Origin: Gordonia phthalatica
GTDB lineage: Bacteria; Actinomycetota; Actinomycetes; Mycobacteriales; Mycobacteriaceae
DNA length: 64,000 bases
Assembly: GCF_001305675.1 (NCBI RefSeq)
Contig: NZ_CP011853.1
Location: 4,216,001 to 4,280,000, forward strand
Direction: 5' to 3'
Part shown: positions 1-8,546 of the stretch, piece by piece
Position numbering within the stretch: the first letter of the stretch is position 1
How the letters are laid out: each line of letters opens with the position of its first letter
The notes under the pieces: model-generated
Seen by the model: the letters and a program-made list of their open reading frames with translations, nothing else
Database searches by the model: none
Told to the model about the DNA's origin: nothing
Position numbers and translations under genes: made by a program

Positions 1-1086
1 GCGGCGGCGCGCCGTGGGCACCCCCATCCGGACCGGATCGTCGTTCGAGGAGATCACCTGCACCATCGGCGTGGTCAGCACCGATGCGGCTCCGGGCCGG
101 ACCTCCATCCAGCACGAACCGGGCGGCACGTCCTCCGCGGCGGGATCCGGCTCGGCCTCGACGACCGCACCGTGGCGTCCGGTCGTCGGCTCAGTCGAGC
201 GATCACGCTTCGCACGACGACGGCCGCGAGCCGGATCCGGGACCTCCTCGACGTCGATGATCTCGTCGTCCTGCGCTTCGGCGGGTTCGAACCGATCCGG
301 ACCAGAAACGACCACCTCGCGGTCGACCGGATTCGCGAGGTGGTGCTCCGCCACGTACTCGCCGCGCGAATCGGGCCACGACGGAGCGACGCTGCGGAAA
401 CTCCCCTCCGGGAACGCGAGGAGTTCGGTGTGCGGCAGGTCCTTCAGCGAGGGCATGCCCGCAAAGAGCGCGTCGAGCGACGCCACGCTGATCGACTCGT
501 CCTCGGGAGGCAACGGCGGCAGGTGCGCCGGACCCGCATGGGGACGAGGCGCCGTCGCCCCGACCGGATTCGGCGAGGCGGGTCCGGCGGCGGGCATCCA
601 CGGGGGCGCGACGGGCCGAGGCTCCGGCGGAACCGCCTGCGACGGGATCGAGTCTCGTCCGCCATGGCGTCCGACACCATCCGGTCCGGACGGCCTCATC
701 TCATGCCTCCCACTGTCCGCCTGCGCCGGAAACGGCGGTGCCGCGAAGGGCTGCGGCGACGGGTTCGCGGGGAAGTCCTCCCCGAGCGGAGCCGCGTAGC
801 GGTGGTGCCCGCCGTGTCCCGCGAAGAACATGCAGGGAGCGCCGTCGAGCGCCTGCGCGGAGCACTCGAACTCGTCGGCGAGGTTCTGGGCGCCGCGAGC
901 GTAGTCACCCCAGAGCAGCCAGCGTCGTCGACCCGCGTGCTGCTGCGCGCCGTCGGAGGCGTGGGCACCGTCGTGACCTGCCGGAAGCACGCAGGCGACG
1001 AGCCAGTCATGGGTCGGAGTCAGCCGCAGCGCGGCGCGTTCCTGCACGGTGGCGACAACCGAAGACCAGCAACCGCCACTGCGCAT
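1..1086 (-). CDS. Hypothetical protein, 3' end cut by window edge
   Basis: An open frame of 362 codons runs leftward from an ATG at 1086 to the window edge without a stop. The start is supported by a GGGAAAGGTG ribosome site a few bases upstream. The first ~95 residues look like a folded domain: CVLPAGHDG, then WLLWGDYARGAQNLADEF and CMFFAGHGGHH, with several Cys and His residues that could bind metal. The rest is rich in Pro, Ala and acidic residues and looks disordered, with two short ordered patches (around SLDALFAGMPSLKDLP and VPPGSCWMEVRPGA). It lies 88 bp downstream of nadB on the same strand and may share its transcript. I do not recognise the family. The opposite strand is also open here but encodes low-complexity sequence typical of an antisense shadow. 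Confidence 0.6.
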   Translation of the reverse strand, partial: MRSGGCWSSVVATVQERAALRLTPTHDWLVACVLPAGHDGAHASDGAQQHAGRRRWLLWGDYARGAQNLADEFECSAQALDGAPCMFFAGHGGHHRYAAPLGEDFPANPSPQPFAAPPFPAQADSGRHEMRPSGPDGVGRHGGRDSIPSQAVPPEPRPVAPPWMPAAGPASPNPVGATAPRPHAGPAHLPPLPPEDESISVASLDALFAGMPSLKDLPHTELLAFPEGSFRSVAPSWPDSRGEYVAEHHLANPVDREVVVSGPDRFEPAEAQDDEIIDVEEVPDPARGRRRAKRDRSTEPTTGRHGAVVEAEPDPAAEDVPPGSCWMEVRPGAASVLTTPMVQVISSNDDPVRMGVPTARRR

Positions 1087-1173
1087 CGCAACATCACCTT
1101 TCCCGGGGAACCTCTGCTGCGACGAGTCTACGGACGACCTCCGACAGAGGCCACACCCTGGCACGTCTCCGAT

Positions 1174-2739
1174 TCAGCCGATCGGAACGGCGGCCACCAT
1201 CTCGTCGTCGACGAACCGGAAGCGCCGGGGAACGCCGACGGCGGCGGTGTCGGGGAAGTCCGCCCGGTAGTGGCAGCCGCGCGACTCCTCGCGGGCGCGC
1301 GCCGCGGCGACCACCGCGCGGGCGGTCAGCGTCAGATTCGCGTCCTCGGCATCGGCCGCCGTGTCCAGTCTCCGAACGGGGGCGGCCTCGAGCAGCGCCG
1401 CGACCTCGTCCAGACCGGCCGCCGAACGATCGAGTGCGACCTTCGACGACATCGCGTCTTGAAGGGCCGTGCGATCGCACGCGGGCAGGGCCGTGAGCGA
1501 CGGGACGTCGCCGATCGGGACCGCGGGCTCGGCGGCCGAGGCGCGAGCCGTCGCCCGGCCCATCACCAAGCCCTCCAGCAGGCTGTTGGACGCCAGCCGG
1601 TTGGCACCGTGCAGACCGGTCCGCGCCACCTCGCCCGCCGCGTAGAGGCCGGGAACGCTGGTGCGGCCGTCGCCGTCGGTCACCACACCGCCGCACAGAT
1701 AGTGGGCGCCGGGGACCACCGGCAACCGTCCGTCGTCGATGCCGAGACCCGACGCGTGGACGCCGGCGGTGACGGTCGGGAATCGCTTCTCGAACTCGGC
1801 GACCGGCGAGAGGTCCAGCCAGACGTGCGGGGCACCGGTGCGCAGCATGGCCGCCGTGACGGCGCGCGCCACCACGTCGCGCGGGGCCAGGTCACCGAGC
1901 GGGTGCACGCCCTCTGTCACCGAGCGGCCGTCGACGTCGACCAGGACGCCGCCTTCGCCGCGGACCGCCTCGCTGACGAGAGTCCGACGACCGCGCGCAC
2001 CCGGCACGTACAGCATGGTCGGGTGGAACTGGACGAACTCCAGATCGGCCACCTGCGCGCCGGCCCGCAACGCGAGGGCGATGCCGTCGCCGGTGGAGCC
2101 CGACGGATTGGTGGTGGCGGAGTAGACGTGTCCGAGTCCGCCGGTGGCGAGCAGCACCGCCGATGCCGCCACCACACCGCGCACTCCGTCCGTCACGTAT
2201 TCGACGCCGACGGCCCTCCCCTCGGCGAGCAGGATCTGCGTGGCGACGGCGTGATCGAGGACGCGGATCGGCGCCTCCGCGACCGCGGCGGCCAGCGCCT
2301 CCTGCACCCGCGCCCCGGTCGCATCGCCGCCTGCGTGGATGATGCGGCGGACGCTGTGTCCGCCTTCGCGGGTCCGCAGGAACCGGCCGTCCGCACCGCG
2401 ATCGAACTCCGCGCCCCACCCGACGAGTTGCGCGATGGCCGCCCAGCCGTCGGCCAGGATCGGCTCGGTCTCGACCGGATCGGTGAGGCCCGCGCCCGCT
2501 GCGAGCGTATCGGCCAGGTGCAGCGCGACCGAGTCCTCGGCGTTGTCGGGCTCGACCACCGCGATGCCGCCCTGCGCGTAAAAGGTGGACGTCGAGTGTT
2601 CGACGCCCGACGGCTCCCACGCCCGCCCCTTCGTCAACACGGTCACCGACCGCCCTTCAGCGGCGGCGACGAGCGCGGCGGTCAATCCGGCGACGCCCGC
2701 GCCCACCACCACGAGGTCACTGCGATCAGGCTTCGCCAT
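1174..2739 (-). CDS. nadB: L-aspartate oxidase (NadB)
   Basis: This 521-residue flavoprotein oxidises L-aspartate to iminoaspartate, the first step of de novo NAD synthesis, in the cytoplasm. The N-terminus carries the FAD Rossmann motif GAGVAG (about residues 13-18). Family signatures follow: the FAD/substrate loop STFYAQGG, the SEAVRGEGG segment, APRDVVARAV with a catalytic-type Arg, and the C-terminal RTGLHGANRLASNSLLEG block. The length matches the family. The ATG at 2739 is preferred over the in-frame TTG at 2751 because GGGAG lies six bases before it. nadA and nadC are not visible nearby, so the usual nadABC operon is either split or outside the window. Fumarate reductase/succinate dehydrogenase flavoproteins are related, but the overall motif set fits NadB. 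Confidence 0.93.
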   Translation of the reverse strand: MAKPDRSDLVVVGAGVAGLTAALVAAAEGRSVTVLTKGRAWEPSGVEHSTSTFYAQGGIAVVEPDNAEDSVALHLADTLAAGAGLTDPVETEPILADGWAAIAQLVGWGAEFDRGADGRFLRTREGGHSVRRIIHAGGDATGARVQEALAAAVAEAPIRVLDHAVATQILLAEGRAVGVEYVTDGVRGVVAASAVLLATGGLGHVYSATTNPSGSTGDGIALALRAGAQVADLEFVQFHPTMLYVPGARGRRTLVSEAVRGEGGVLVDVDGRSVTEGVHPLGDLAPRDVVARAVTAAMLRTGAPHVWLDLSPVAEFEKRFPTVTAGVHASGLGIDDGRLPVVPGAHYLCGGVVTDGDGRTSVPGLYAAGEVARTGLHGANRLASNSLLEGLVMGRATARASAAEPAVPIGDVPSLTALPACDRTALQDAMSSKVALDRSAAGLDEVAALLEAAPVRRLDTAADAEDANLTLTARAVVAAARAREESRGCHYRADFPDTAAVGVPRRFRFVDDEMVAAVPIG

Positions 2740-2889
2740 GTCCACTCCCAACGGTTATCGACTTACGATCGAAAACTTTGCGTCGAGAGTACGCCCTCCC
2801 CCTCCGGATACCCACCTCACATCGATCGCCGACACGCCGCTGGGTCACCCGGACGGCTGTCGTCGACCGGTGAAAACCGCCTGGTCCAT

Positions 2890-2895
2890 TACAAT
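2890..2895 (+). promoter_or_regulatory. -10 box for a leaderless ABC1-kinase transcript
   Basis: TACAAT lies five bases before the ATG at 2901. With the usual -10 to +1 distance, transcription would begin at or next to the start codon, giving a leaderless mRNA. There is no ribosome site. No good -35 is visible. Confidence 0.5.
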
Positions 2896-2900
2896 CTCGA

Positions 2901-4298
2901 ATGGTGATGACCAAGAACGACGAAGAAGGAGCGGCGGTCCGCGACCGTCTGCCCAGGGTGTCTGCGCTCTCGGAGGTCACCCGATTCGCACGGACCGCCG
3001 GCCACACCGCATTCGGAACCGGACGACTGGTGACCACGTCGGTCACCGACCTGCTGCACGGCCGTCGGCCCGGAACCGCCACCCTCGCCCACGAACTCCG
3101 CCGCACCTTCGAGCAGCTCGGCCCCACCTATGTGAAGCTCGGCCAGTTGATCGCCTCCAGCCCCGGAGTCTTCGGCGCCACCATGGCCGACGAGTTCGAG
3201 AGCCTCCTGGACCATGTCGCACCGGCCGACCCCGACGCGATCCGCCGCATCTTCGTCGAGGACCTGGGTGCCGAACCCGAAGAGGTCTTCGCCGAATTCG
3301 ACATGACGCCGATCGCGTCCGCGTCGATCGCCCAGGTCCACACCGCGACTCTGAAGTCCGGCGACCAGGTCGTCGTCAAGATCCAACGGCCCGGCATCGC
3401 CGACCGCCTGGCACCCGACGTCGCGATCCTCGAACGCCTGGCCGGCGTCGTCGAGTTCTCCGAGTACGGCCGTATGCTCAGCGCCCGCTACGTGGTGGAG
3501 GACTTCGCCGACGGCCTCGACTCCGAGCTCGACTTCCGCAACGAGGCCGCCACCATGACCGAGTGGTTCGAGTGCCTGCAGCAGGGACCGTTCGGCGATC
3601 GCGTCCGCGTCCCGAAGGTGTACGACGAGCTCACCACCGCGCGCGTGATGACCATGGAGCGGATCTACGCCACCCGCATCGACGACGTCCGCGCGGTCCG
3701 CGCCGCCGGGCACGACGGCGAAGCGCTCTGCCGCAACCTGCTGCTGTCGCTGCTGGACTCCGCCTTCCACGGCGGCCTGTTCCACGGTGACCTCCACGCG
3801 GGCAACGTCCTGGTGGACGACGAAGGCAAGTTGGTGATGCTCGATTTCGGCATCGTCGGCCGGTTCGACGCCCGCACCCGCCGCATTCTGCGTCAGCTGG
3901 TCGTCGACCTGATCGTCAAACAGGACTACGACTCCGCCGGCCGCGCCATCTTCCTGCTCGGCGCCGTGCACAAGCCGGGCTCCACCGCCAAGGGCGGCGA
4001 CGATCTGAAGAAGTTGACGACACCGCTTTCGACCACCGAGATGGCGTCGATGTCGTACACCGACCTGGGACGACAGCTCGCGGCGGTCGCGAAGGCGCAC
4101 GACGCGCGCCTGCCCCGCGAGTTGGTGCTGGTCGGCAAACAGCTGTTGTATGTAGAGAAGTACATGAAGCTGCTGGCTCCGCGCTGGAAGGCGATCTCCG
4201 ATCGGGAGATCTACGGCTACATGGCGGGGATCATGAAGGAAGCCGAACGTGATCGCCGCGCCCGAGGCACCGCCCCGCGCGGCACGCCGAGCAACTGA
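2901..4298 (+). CDS. ABC1/UbiB-family atypical protein kinase
   Basis: A 465-residue member of the ABC1/ADCK/UbiB family of atypical kinases. It shows the family KxGQ motif (K79, G81, Q82), an Ala/Ser-rich nucleotide loop IASASIAQVH (139-148), the VAIK-type lysine in VVVKIQRP (K160), the catalytic loop HGDLHAGN (295-302) and the metal-binding DFG (315-317). All key residues are present, so ATPase or kinase-like activity is expected. In other bacteria UbiB supports isoprenoid-quinone biosynthesis. Actinobacteria use menaquinone and the substrate there is unknown, so I do not assign a ubi symbol. It probably associates with the membrane. Divergent from nadB and followed after 51 bp by a DUF3068 gene on the same strand. 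Confidence 0.88.
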   Translation: MVMTKNDEEGAAVRDRLPRVSALSEVTRFARTAGHTAFGTGRLVTTSVTDLLHGRRPGTATLAHELRRTFEQLGPTYVKLGQLIASSPGVFGATMADEFESLLDHVAPADPDAIRRIFVEDLGAEPEEVFAEFDMTPIASASIAQVHTATLKSGDQVVVKIQRPGIADRLAPDVAILERLAGVVEFSEYGRMLSARYVVEDFADGLDSELDFRNEAATMTEWFECLQQGPFGDRVRVPKVYDELTTARVMTMERIYATRIDDVRAVRAAGHDGEALCRNLLLSLLDSAFHGGLFHGDLHAGNVLVDDEGKLVMLDFGIVGRFDARTRRILRQLVVDLIVKQDYDSAGRAIFLLGAVHKPGSTAKGGDDLKKLTTPLSTTEMASMSYTDLGRQLAAVAKAHDARLPRELVLVGKQLLYVEKYMKLLAPRWKAISDREIYGYMAGIMKEAERDRRARGTAPRGTPSN

Positions 4299-4349
4299 CC
4301 GACCGCACGATCGCACACCGACCCCGACCTGACTAGGAGACCACCGGAT

Positions 4350-5906
4350 ATGAAACGCGCCGCGCTGGCACTGCTCGCCTTCCTCGGTGTCGCGTGCATC
4401 GCCGCAGCCATCGCCGTTCCGACGTATCTGGTGCCGAAGCTGAAGGTGGTCCCGCTCGACCTCGACATCACCTCGGTCGCCACCAGCGTTGCCGCCGACG
4501 GCGACGCGGGCAACCGCTTCCCGGCGACGATCCTCGACCGCTGCTCCGTCACCGCGAAGAAGGCGGCGACCCTCCAGGCGCATCTGACGCAGCAGCGTCG
4601 TTCGGTGATCGTCGACCCGTCCGACGCCGAGCAGGCCACCCTCCAGTCCGGGCAGACGCTGCAGATCGACCGCACGCGCGACGCCAAGGGCAAGGAGCGC
4701 GACGTCACGATGGCGCCGGGCGACACCGAGCGCAAATGCGACGACGGCCTCCTGAACGCCACGGTGGACCGCGTGTCGGTGAACCGCAAGAGCGCCGCAC
4801 CGAACGGCAACGTCAGCTCGCTGCAGACCGACCAGGTCGCCGAGGGCGGCAACGTCGAGGACGCGTCGGTGAAGTTGGAGGACCGCAAGGGCTTCCAGTA
4901 CAAGTTCGGTTTCGACGTCAAGAAGACCGACTATTACTACTACGACACCACCACGCGTCAGGACGCGATCGCCAAGTTCGTCGAGGAAAAGACGATCAAC
5001 GGCGTCAAGACCTACCACTTCCGCGCCGAGGTCCCCGAGCGCGATCTGTCCGACCTGCCGAATCCGCAGGGCGAGGCGACGCTCGGCACCATCTTGAACA
5101 TGCCCGCCAGCTGGTGGGGCATCCGCGGCAAGGGGGTCAAGTCCAAGGACCTCATCACCATGCACCGGTACGGCAAGGCCGTGCGCAACGTGTACGTGGA
5201 GCCGACGACCGGCACCATCATCTTCGGTGAGGAGGAGCAGGAGCAGTACTTCCGCTCCCCCGATGACAGCGGCGACCTTCCCAAGGCCGTGAGCGAGTAC
5301 CGCCTGACCGCGATGCAGGGCAAGTTCGCCTGGAACGACGAGACCGTCGCCCAGCAGGCCGAGCGCGCCGACAAGTACCTCGGCCAGCTGCGGATGGGCG
5401 GCGTGATCGTGCCGATCATCCTCGCCGTGCTCGGCGTCCTCATGCTGCTGGCCTGGGCGCTGCTCGTGTGGCGCGGCCGTCGCGGCAAGAACGACGCCGA
5501 CCCCGAGGCGGCTCCGGTCCCGGAGGGTGACGACGACGGCCAGTCCCAGGCGGCCCCGTCCGAGGAGACCACCGTCCTCCCGCCGACCGCGGCAGCCATG
5601 CCGTACGACGCCGCGGACGACGGTCAGACCACGGTCCTGCCGCCGCTGCCCGACGAGTCGTCGACCCAGGCGATCCCGACGGCCTACGACGCACCGACCG
5701 CCTACGACGCACAGCAGGACCCGCCGACCGAGGCGTTCCCGCCGTCGCCGTACGCGCGGCCGGAGCAGCAGGTTCAGAGTCCCGCCGACGTCACCGACAC
5801 CGAGGCCTTCCGCGCACCGGAGGCGCCGTCGGACGGTTTCACGCCGTACACCGCGGAGCCGACCCGGCCGATGCCGGACTTCGACAGGTACAAGCGCGAC
5901 GAGTAG
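4350..5906 (+). CDS. DUF3068 (PorA-like) membrane protein
   Basis: A 518-residue protein with an N-terminal membrane anchor or signal (residues ~4-24), a large probably extracytoplasmic domain (~25-345), a second hydrophobic helix (~351-375) followed by a basic stop-transfer (RGRRGK), and a long acidic, Pro/Thr-rich cytoplasmic tail. The tail repeats TTVLPP twice and PTAYDA twice. This layout fits the DUF3068 family, annotated as PorA-like in mycolic-acid actinomycetes. Its function is not established. AGGAG lies about 11 bases before the ATG. It follows the ABC1 kinase and may be cotranscribed. The repeated Thr-containing tail could be a phosphorylation site, but that is speculation. Confidence 0.75.
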   Translation: MKRAALALLAFLGVACIAAAIAVPTYLVPKLKVVPLDLDITSVATSVAADGDAGNRFPATILDRCSVTAKKAATLQAHLTQQRRSVIVDPSDAEQATLQSGQTLQIDRTRDAKGKERDVTMAPGDTERKCDDGLLNATVDRVSVNRKSAAPNGNVSSLQTDQVAEGGNVEDASVKLEDRKGFQYKFGFDVKKTDYYYYDTTTRQDAIAKFVEEKTINGVKTYHFRAEVPERDLSDLPNPQGEATLGTILNMPASWWGIRGKGVKSKDLITMHRYGKAVRNVYVEPTTGTIIFGEEEQEQYFRSPDDSGDLPKAVSEYRLTAMQGKFAWNDETVAQQAERADKYLGQLRMGGVIVPIILAVLGVLMLLAWALLVWRGRRGKNDADPEAAPVPEGDDDGQSQAAPSEETTVLPPTAAAMPYDAADDGQTTVLPPLPDESSTQAIPTAYDAPTAYDAQQDPPTEAFPPSPYARPEQQVQSPADVTDTEAFRAPEAPSDGFTPYTAEPTRPMPDFDRYKRDE

Positions 5907-5929
5907 GGCGGATCCCCGTCCCCTGCCAA

Positions 5930-5950
5930 TCGAGTCATATGGTGACTCGA
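5930..5950. terminator. Hairpin between convergent genes
   Basis: TCGAGTCA (5930-5937) pairs perfectly with TGACTCGA (5943-5950) across a 5-base loop. It sits between the convergent DUF3068 gene and the KstD-like gene and could end both transcripts. No clear T-run. Confidence 0.45.
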
Positions 5951-5968
5951 CCAGCGTGTGGACCGCCC

Positions 5969-7636
5969 CTAGTTCTGCTGCGCCACCGCACGACCGGCCG
6001 CGCGACCGGAGAAGATGCAGCCGCCGAGGAAGGTTCCTTCGAGGGCGTTGTAGCCGTGGACGCCGCCGCCGCCGAAGCCCGCGACCTCGCCCGCGGCGTA
6101 CAGGCCGTCGAAGACCGTGCCGTCGGGGCGCATCACCTGTGAGTCGAGGTTGGTCTCCAGCCCGCCGAGGGTCTTGCGGGTGAGGATGTTGAGGCGCACT
6201 GCGATCAGCGGGCCGTGCGCGGGGTCGAGCATCTTGTGCGGCTTGGCGACGCGGACCACCTTGTCGCCCAGGTAGGCGCGGGCGTTGTGGATCGCCATCA
6301 TCTGCGCGTCCTTGCTGTAGGCGTTGTCCACCTGGCTGTCGCGCGCGGAGATGGTCCGCTCCAGCGACTGCAGGTCGATGTGGCCGCCGCGCCCCAGCTC
6401 GTTCATCCCGGCGACCAGGTCGGCGAGGTTGTCGCGGACCACGAAGTCGACGCCGTGCTCGGTGAACGCCGCCACCGGGCCGGGCATGCCCTTCGCGAGC
6501 CTGCTCTTGGCGGCGGTCTTCAACGACTTCTCGGTGATGTCGGGGTTCTGTTCGGAGCCCGACAGTGCGAACTCCTTCTCGATGATCGACTTGGTCAGCA
6601 CGAACCACGAGTAGTCGTAGCCGGTGTCGAGGATCGCTTTCATGCTGGTGTTGGTGTCGAAGCCGGGAAAGTTGGGCGCGGGGAGCCGCTCACCGTTCGC
6701 GTCGAGCCACAGGGAGGACGGTCCGGGGATGATGCGGATGGCGTGGTCGGACCAGATGGGATCCCAGTTCTGGATGCCCTCGGTGTAGTGCCACATGCGG
6801 TCACGGTTGACGATGTTGCCGCCCGCAGCCTCGGTGATCTCCAGCATCCGGCCGTCCACGTAGTCGGGGACGCCGGCGATCATGAACTTCGGCGGCTCGC
6901 CCAGCCGGTCGACGGGCCAGTTCTTGCGCACCAGGTCGTGGTTGTGGCCGATGCCGCCGGAGGTGACGATCACCGCGCCGCCGCGGAGCTCGAAGTCCTT
7001 GATCTCGGTGCGCGACGACGGCACGCCGCGCGCCGTGTCGGTCGGCTCCAGGACCCGGCCGCGCACACCGACCGCGACGCCGTCCTCGACGATCAGATCG
7101 TCGACGCGGTGCCGGAAGGCGAAGGTCACCAGACCGCGCTTCTCGGCTTCGAGGACGGGTTCGGCGAAGACTCGCATCACCTCGGGCCCCGTGCCCCAGG
7201 TCAGGTGGAAGCGCGGGACCGAGTTGCCGTGGCCGTCGGCGAAGCCGCCGCCGCGTTCGGCCCACCCGACGACCGGGGTGAAGCGTAGCCCCAGGTCGTG
7301 GAGGTATTGCCGCTTGATGGTCGACGCGAACTCCACATACGCGCGCGCCCACTGGCGGGGCCAGTAATCTTCGTCGTCCCGGTCGAAGCCGGCCGACGCC
7401 ATCCAGTCCTGCAGCGCCAGTTCGGGTGAGTCCTTGATCCCCAGACGACGCTGCTCGGGACTGTCGACCAGGAACAGCCCGCCGAGCGACCAGAACGCCT
7501 GGCCACCGAGGTTCTGCCGGTTCTCCTGGTCGACGACGATCACCGTGCGTCCGGCCTGCGTCAGCTCGTAGGTGGCGACGAGTCCCGCCAGTCCCGCTCC
7601 GACGACGATGGCGTCCGCCTGCACCTGCTCCGACAT
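5969..7636 (-). CDS. KstD-like FAD-binding dehydrogenase
   Basis: A 555-residue flavoprotein of the 3-ketosteroid Delta1-dehydrogenase/fumarate-reductase group. It has the N-terminal FAD motif GAGLAG (13-18), an acidic end of the second strand (VVDQENR), the GGQAFWSLGGLF segment and a C-terminal FAD-closing region with YAAGEVAGFGGGGVHG. It closely resembles the mycobacterial Rv0785-type FAD-binding dehydrogenases, whose substrate is not defined, more than true KstD. I therefore call it KstD-like only. The ATG at 7636 is chosen over an upstream GTG (7657) because GGAGAGG lies 6 bases before it. It is divergent from the TetR gene at 7793, and a palindrome sits just upstream. Confidence 0.8.
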   Translation of the reverse strand: MSEQVQADAIVVGAGLAGLVATYELTQAGRTVIVVDQENRQNLGGQAFWSLGGLFLVDSPEQRRLGIKDSPELALQDWMASAGFDRDDEDYWPRQWARAYVEFASTIKRQYLHDLGLRFTPVVGWAERGGGFADGHGNSVPRFHLTWGTGPEVMRVFAEPVLEAEKRGLVTFAFRHRVDDLIVEDGVAVGVRGRVLEPTDTARGVPSSRTEIKDFELRGGAVIVTSGGIGHNHDLVRKNWPVDRLGEPPKFMIAGVPDYVDGRMLEITEAAGGNIVNRDRMWHYTEGIQNWDPIWSDHAIRIIPGPSSLWLDANGERLPAPNFPGFDTNTSMKAILDTGYDYSWFVLTKSIIEKEFALSGSEQNPDITEKSLKTAAKSRLAKGMPGPVAAFTEHGVDFVVRDNLADLVAGMNELGRGGHIDLQSLERTISARDSQVDNAYSKDAQMMAIHNARAYLGDKVVRVAKPHKMLDPAHGPLIAVRLNILTRKTLGGLETNLDSQVMRPDGTVFDGLYAAGEVAGFGGGGVHGYNALEGTFLGGCIFSGRAAGRAVAQQN

Positions 7637-7650
7637 GCCCAGCCTCTCCG

Positions 7651-7666
7651 CGGACACCGTTGTCCG
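7651..7666. promoter_or_regulatory. Palindrome CGGACA-N4-TGTCCG upstream of KstD-like gene
   Basis: A 16-bp dyad with 6-bp arms lies 14 bases before the KstD-like start. The 10-mer CGGACACCGT that forms its left half is repeated exactly at 7719-7728. Both lie in the divergent region shared with the TetR gene, so this is a plausible operator. Confidence 0.35.
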
Positions 7667-7780
7667 TCGAATCCGTTGTGGCCCACCCCACAGGCCATCT
7701 CACGCCAGAGGATACCCGCGGACACCGTCGCCGCGGAGCGACGGATCCACGAGTTCGGTCGCCGCCCGAACGTCGGGTCG

Positions 7781-7786
7781 TACCAT
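7781..7786 (+). promoter_or_regulatory. -10 box for a leaderless TetR transcript
   Basis: TACCAT is followed after six bases by the ATG at 7793, the spacing of a leaderless promoter. There is no Shine-Dalgarno sequence in between. Confidence 0.4.
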
Positions 7787-7792
7787 GCAGGA

Positions 7793-8422
7793 ATGCCCCC
7801 GTCCGATCACGCGACCGCCGCGCCGCGCCGCACGCAGGAGCAGCGGTCGTCGCAGACGCGCGCCAAGCTCCTCGACGCGACCATCGACTGCCTGGTCGAG
7901 TTCGGTTATGCGGGTACGACGACGCCGCGGATCGCGCAGCGCGCGGGCGTGACCCGGGGCGCCCAGGTGCACCACTTCGGTTCGCGCGACGACCTGATGA
8001 TCGCCGCCGTGAACCGGCTCGCCGAACGCCAGGTGGTGCGGGCGCTCGCCGAGGTGGAGGAGCTCTCGTCGGAGAATCCGTACGACGCGCTGATGGACCT
8101 GCTGTGGGAGTTCCACCAGGGACCGCTGGCGATCGCCGTCACCGAGCTCTGGGTGGCCGGCCGCACCGATCCGCAGCTCGCGTCGGAGATGCGCCGCGTG
8201 GAGCCGGTCGTCAATCGAGCACTCTTCGAGGCGATCGCCCGCGTCGCCCCGAACGAGGTGCACCGCAAGGAGATCCGCGACTTCGCGTACACGGCGATGG
8301 ACGCGCTCCGCGGACTCCAGGTGGCCGGTTACATCGCCGACGATCCGGCGCGGACGCGTCGTCGTTGGGAGCGCGCGGTGAACCAGTTGCGCACCGTCGC
8401 AGGCGAGTCCTTCTCCCTCTGA
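7793..8422 (+). CDS. TetR-family transcriptional regulator
   Basis: A 209-residue TetR repressor. The N-terminal helix-turn-helix spans about residues 18-62, with GYAGTTTPRIAQRAGVTRG and the typical HFGSRDDLMIAAV end. The C-terminal ligand-binding domain is helical and divergent. The ATG at 7793 is preferred over an upstream in-frame codon at 7676 because a -10-like TACCAT sits six bases before it and the extra N-terminus would be unconserved-looking. It lies between the divergent KstD-like gene and the lipid-catabolic operon at 8547, and palindromes occur on both sides. I infer that it represses one or both in response to an acyl-CoA or steroid-like ligand. Confidence 0.88.
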   Translation: MPPSDHATAAPRRTQEQRSSQTRAKLLDATIDCLVEFGYAGTTTPRIAQRAGVTRGAQVHHFGSRDDLMIAAVNRLAERQVVRALAEVEELSSENPYDALMDLLWEFHQGPLAIAVTELWVAGRTDPQLASEMRRVEPVVNRALFEAIARVAPNEVHRKEIRDFAYTAMDALRGLQVAGYIADDPARTRRRWERAVNQLRTVAGESFSL

Positions 8423-8460
8423 CGCACCCGCTGAACTGCGTCTTCCTCGTAGGCCTTCAC

Positions 8461-8484
8461 AACATACACACATGTATGTATGTT
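8461..8484. promoter_or_regulatory. 24-bp inverted repeat, candidate TetR operator
   Basis: The 24-bp AT-rich dyad AACATACA...TGTATGTT is self-complementary except for one symmetric pair of positions, within otherwise GC-rich DNA. It lies between the TetR stop (8422) and the thiolase start (8547), where the promoter of the catabolic operon must be. Confidence 0.6.
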
Positions 8485-8546
8485 GTTCGCGAGGCGGGTT
8501 CCATTCCCGCGCAATGACTTCAGAGCCCTGCCACGGAAGGTGCGCG

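Noticed and set aside
172..2907. 911-codon open frame on the plus strand across nadB
   Set aside because: It is antisense to the well-conserved nadB and encodes Arg/Gly/Asp-rich sequence with no family features; high GC leaves opposite frames open.
2889..6608. 1239-codon minus-strand open frame
   Set aside because: It covers the ABC1 kinase and DUF3068 genes in antisense and shows only low-complexity composition.
5969..7636. Calling the flavoprotein a true 3-ketosteroid Delta1-dehydrogenase
   Set aside because: The sequence resembles the Rv0785-type group more closely, and no kshAB or other steroid-ring genes are in the window.
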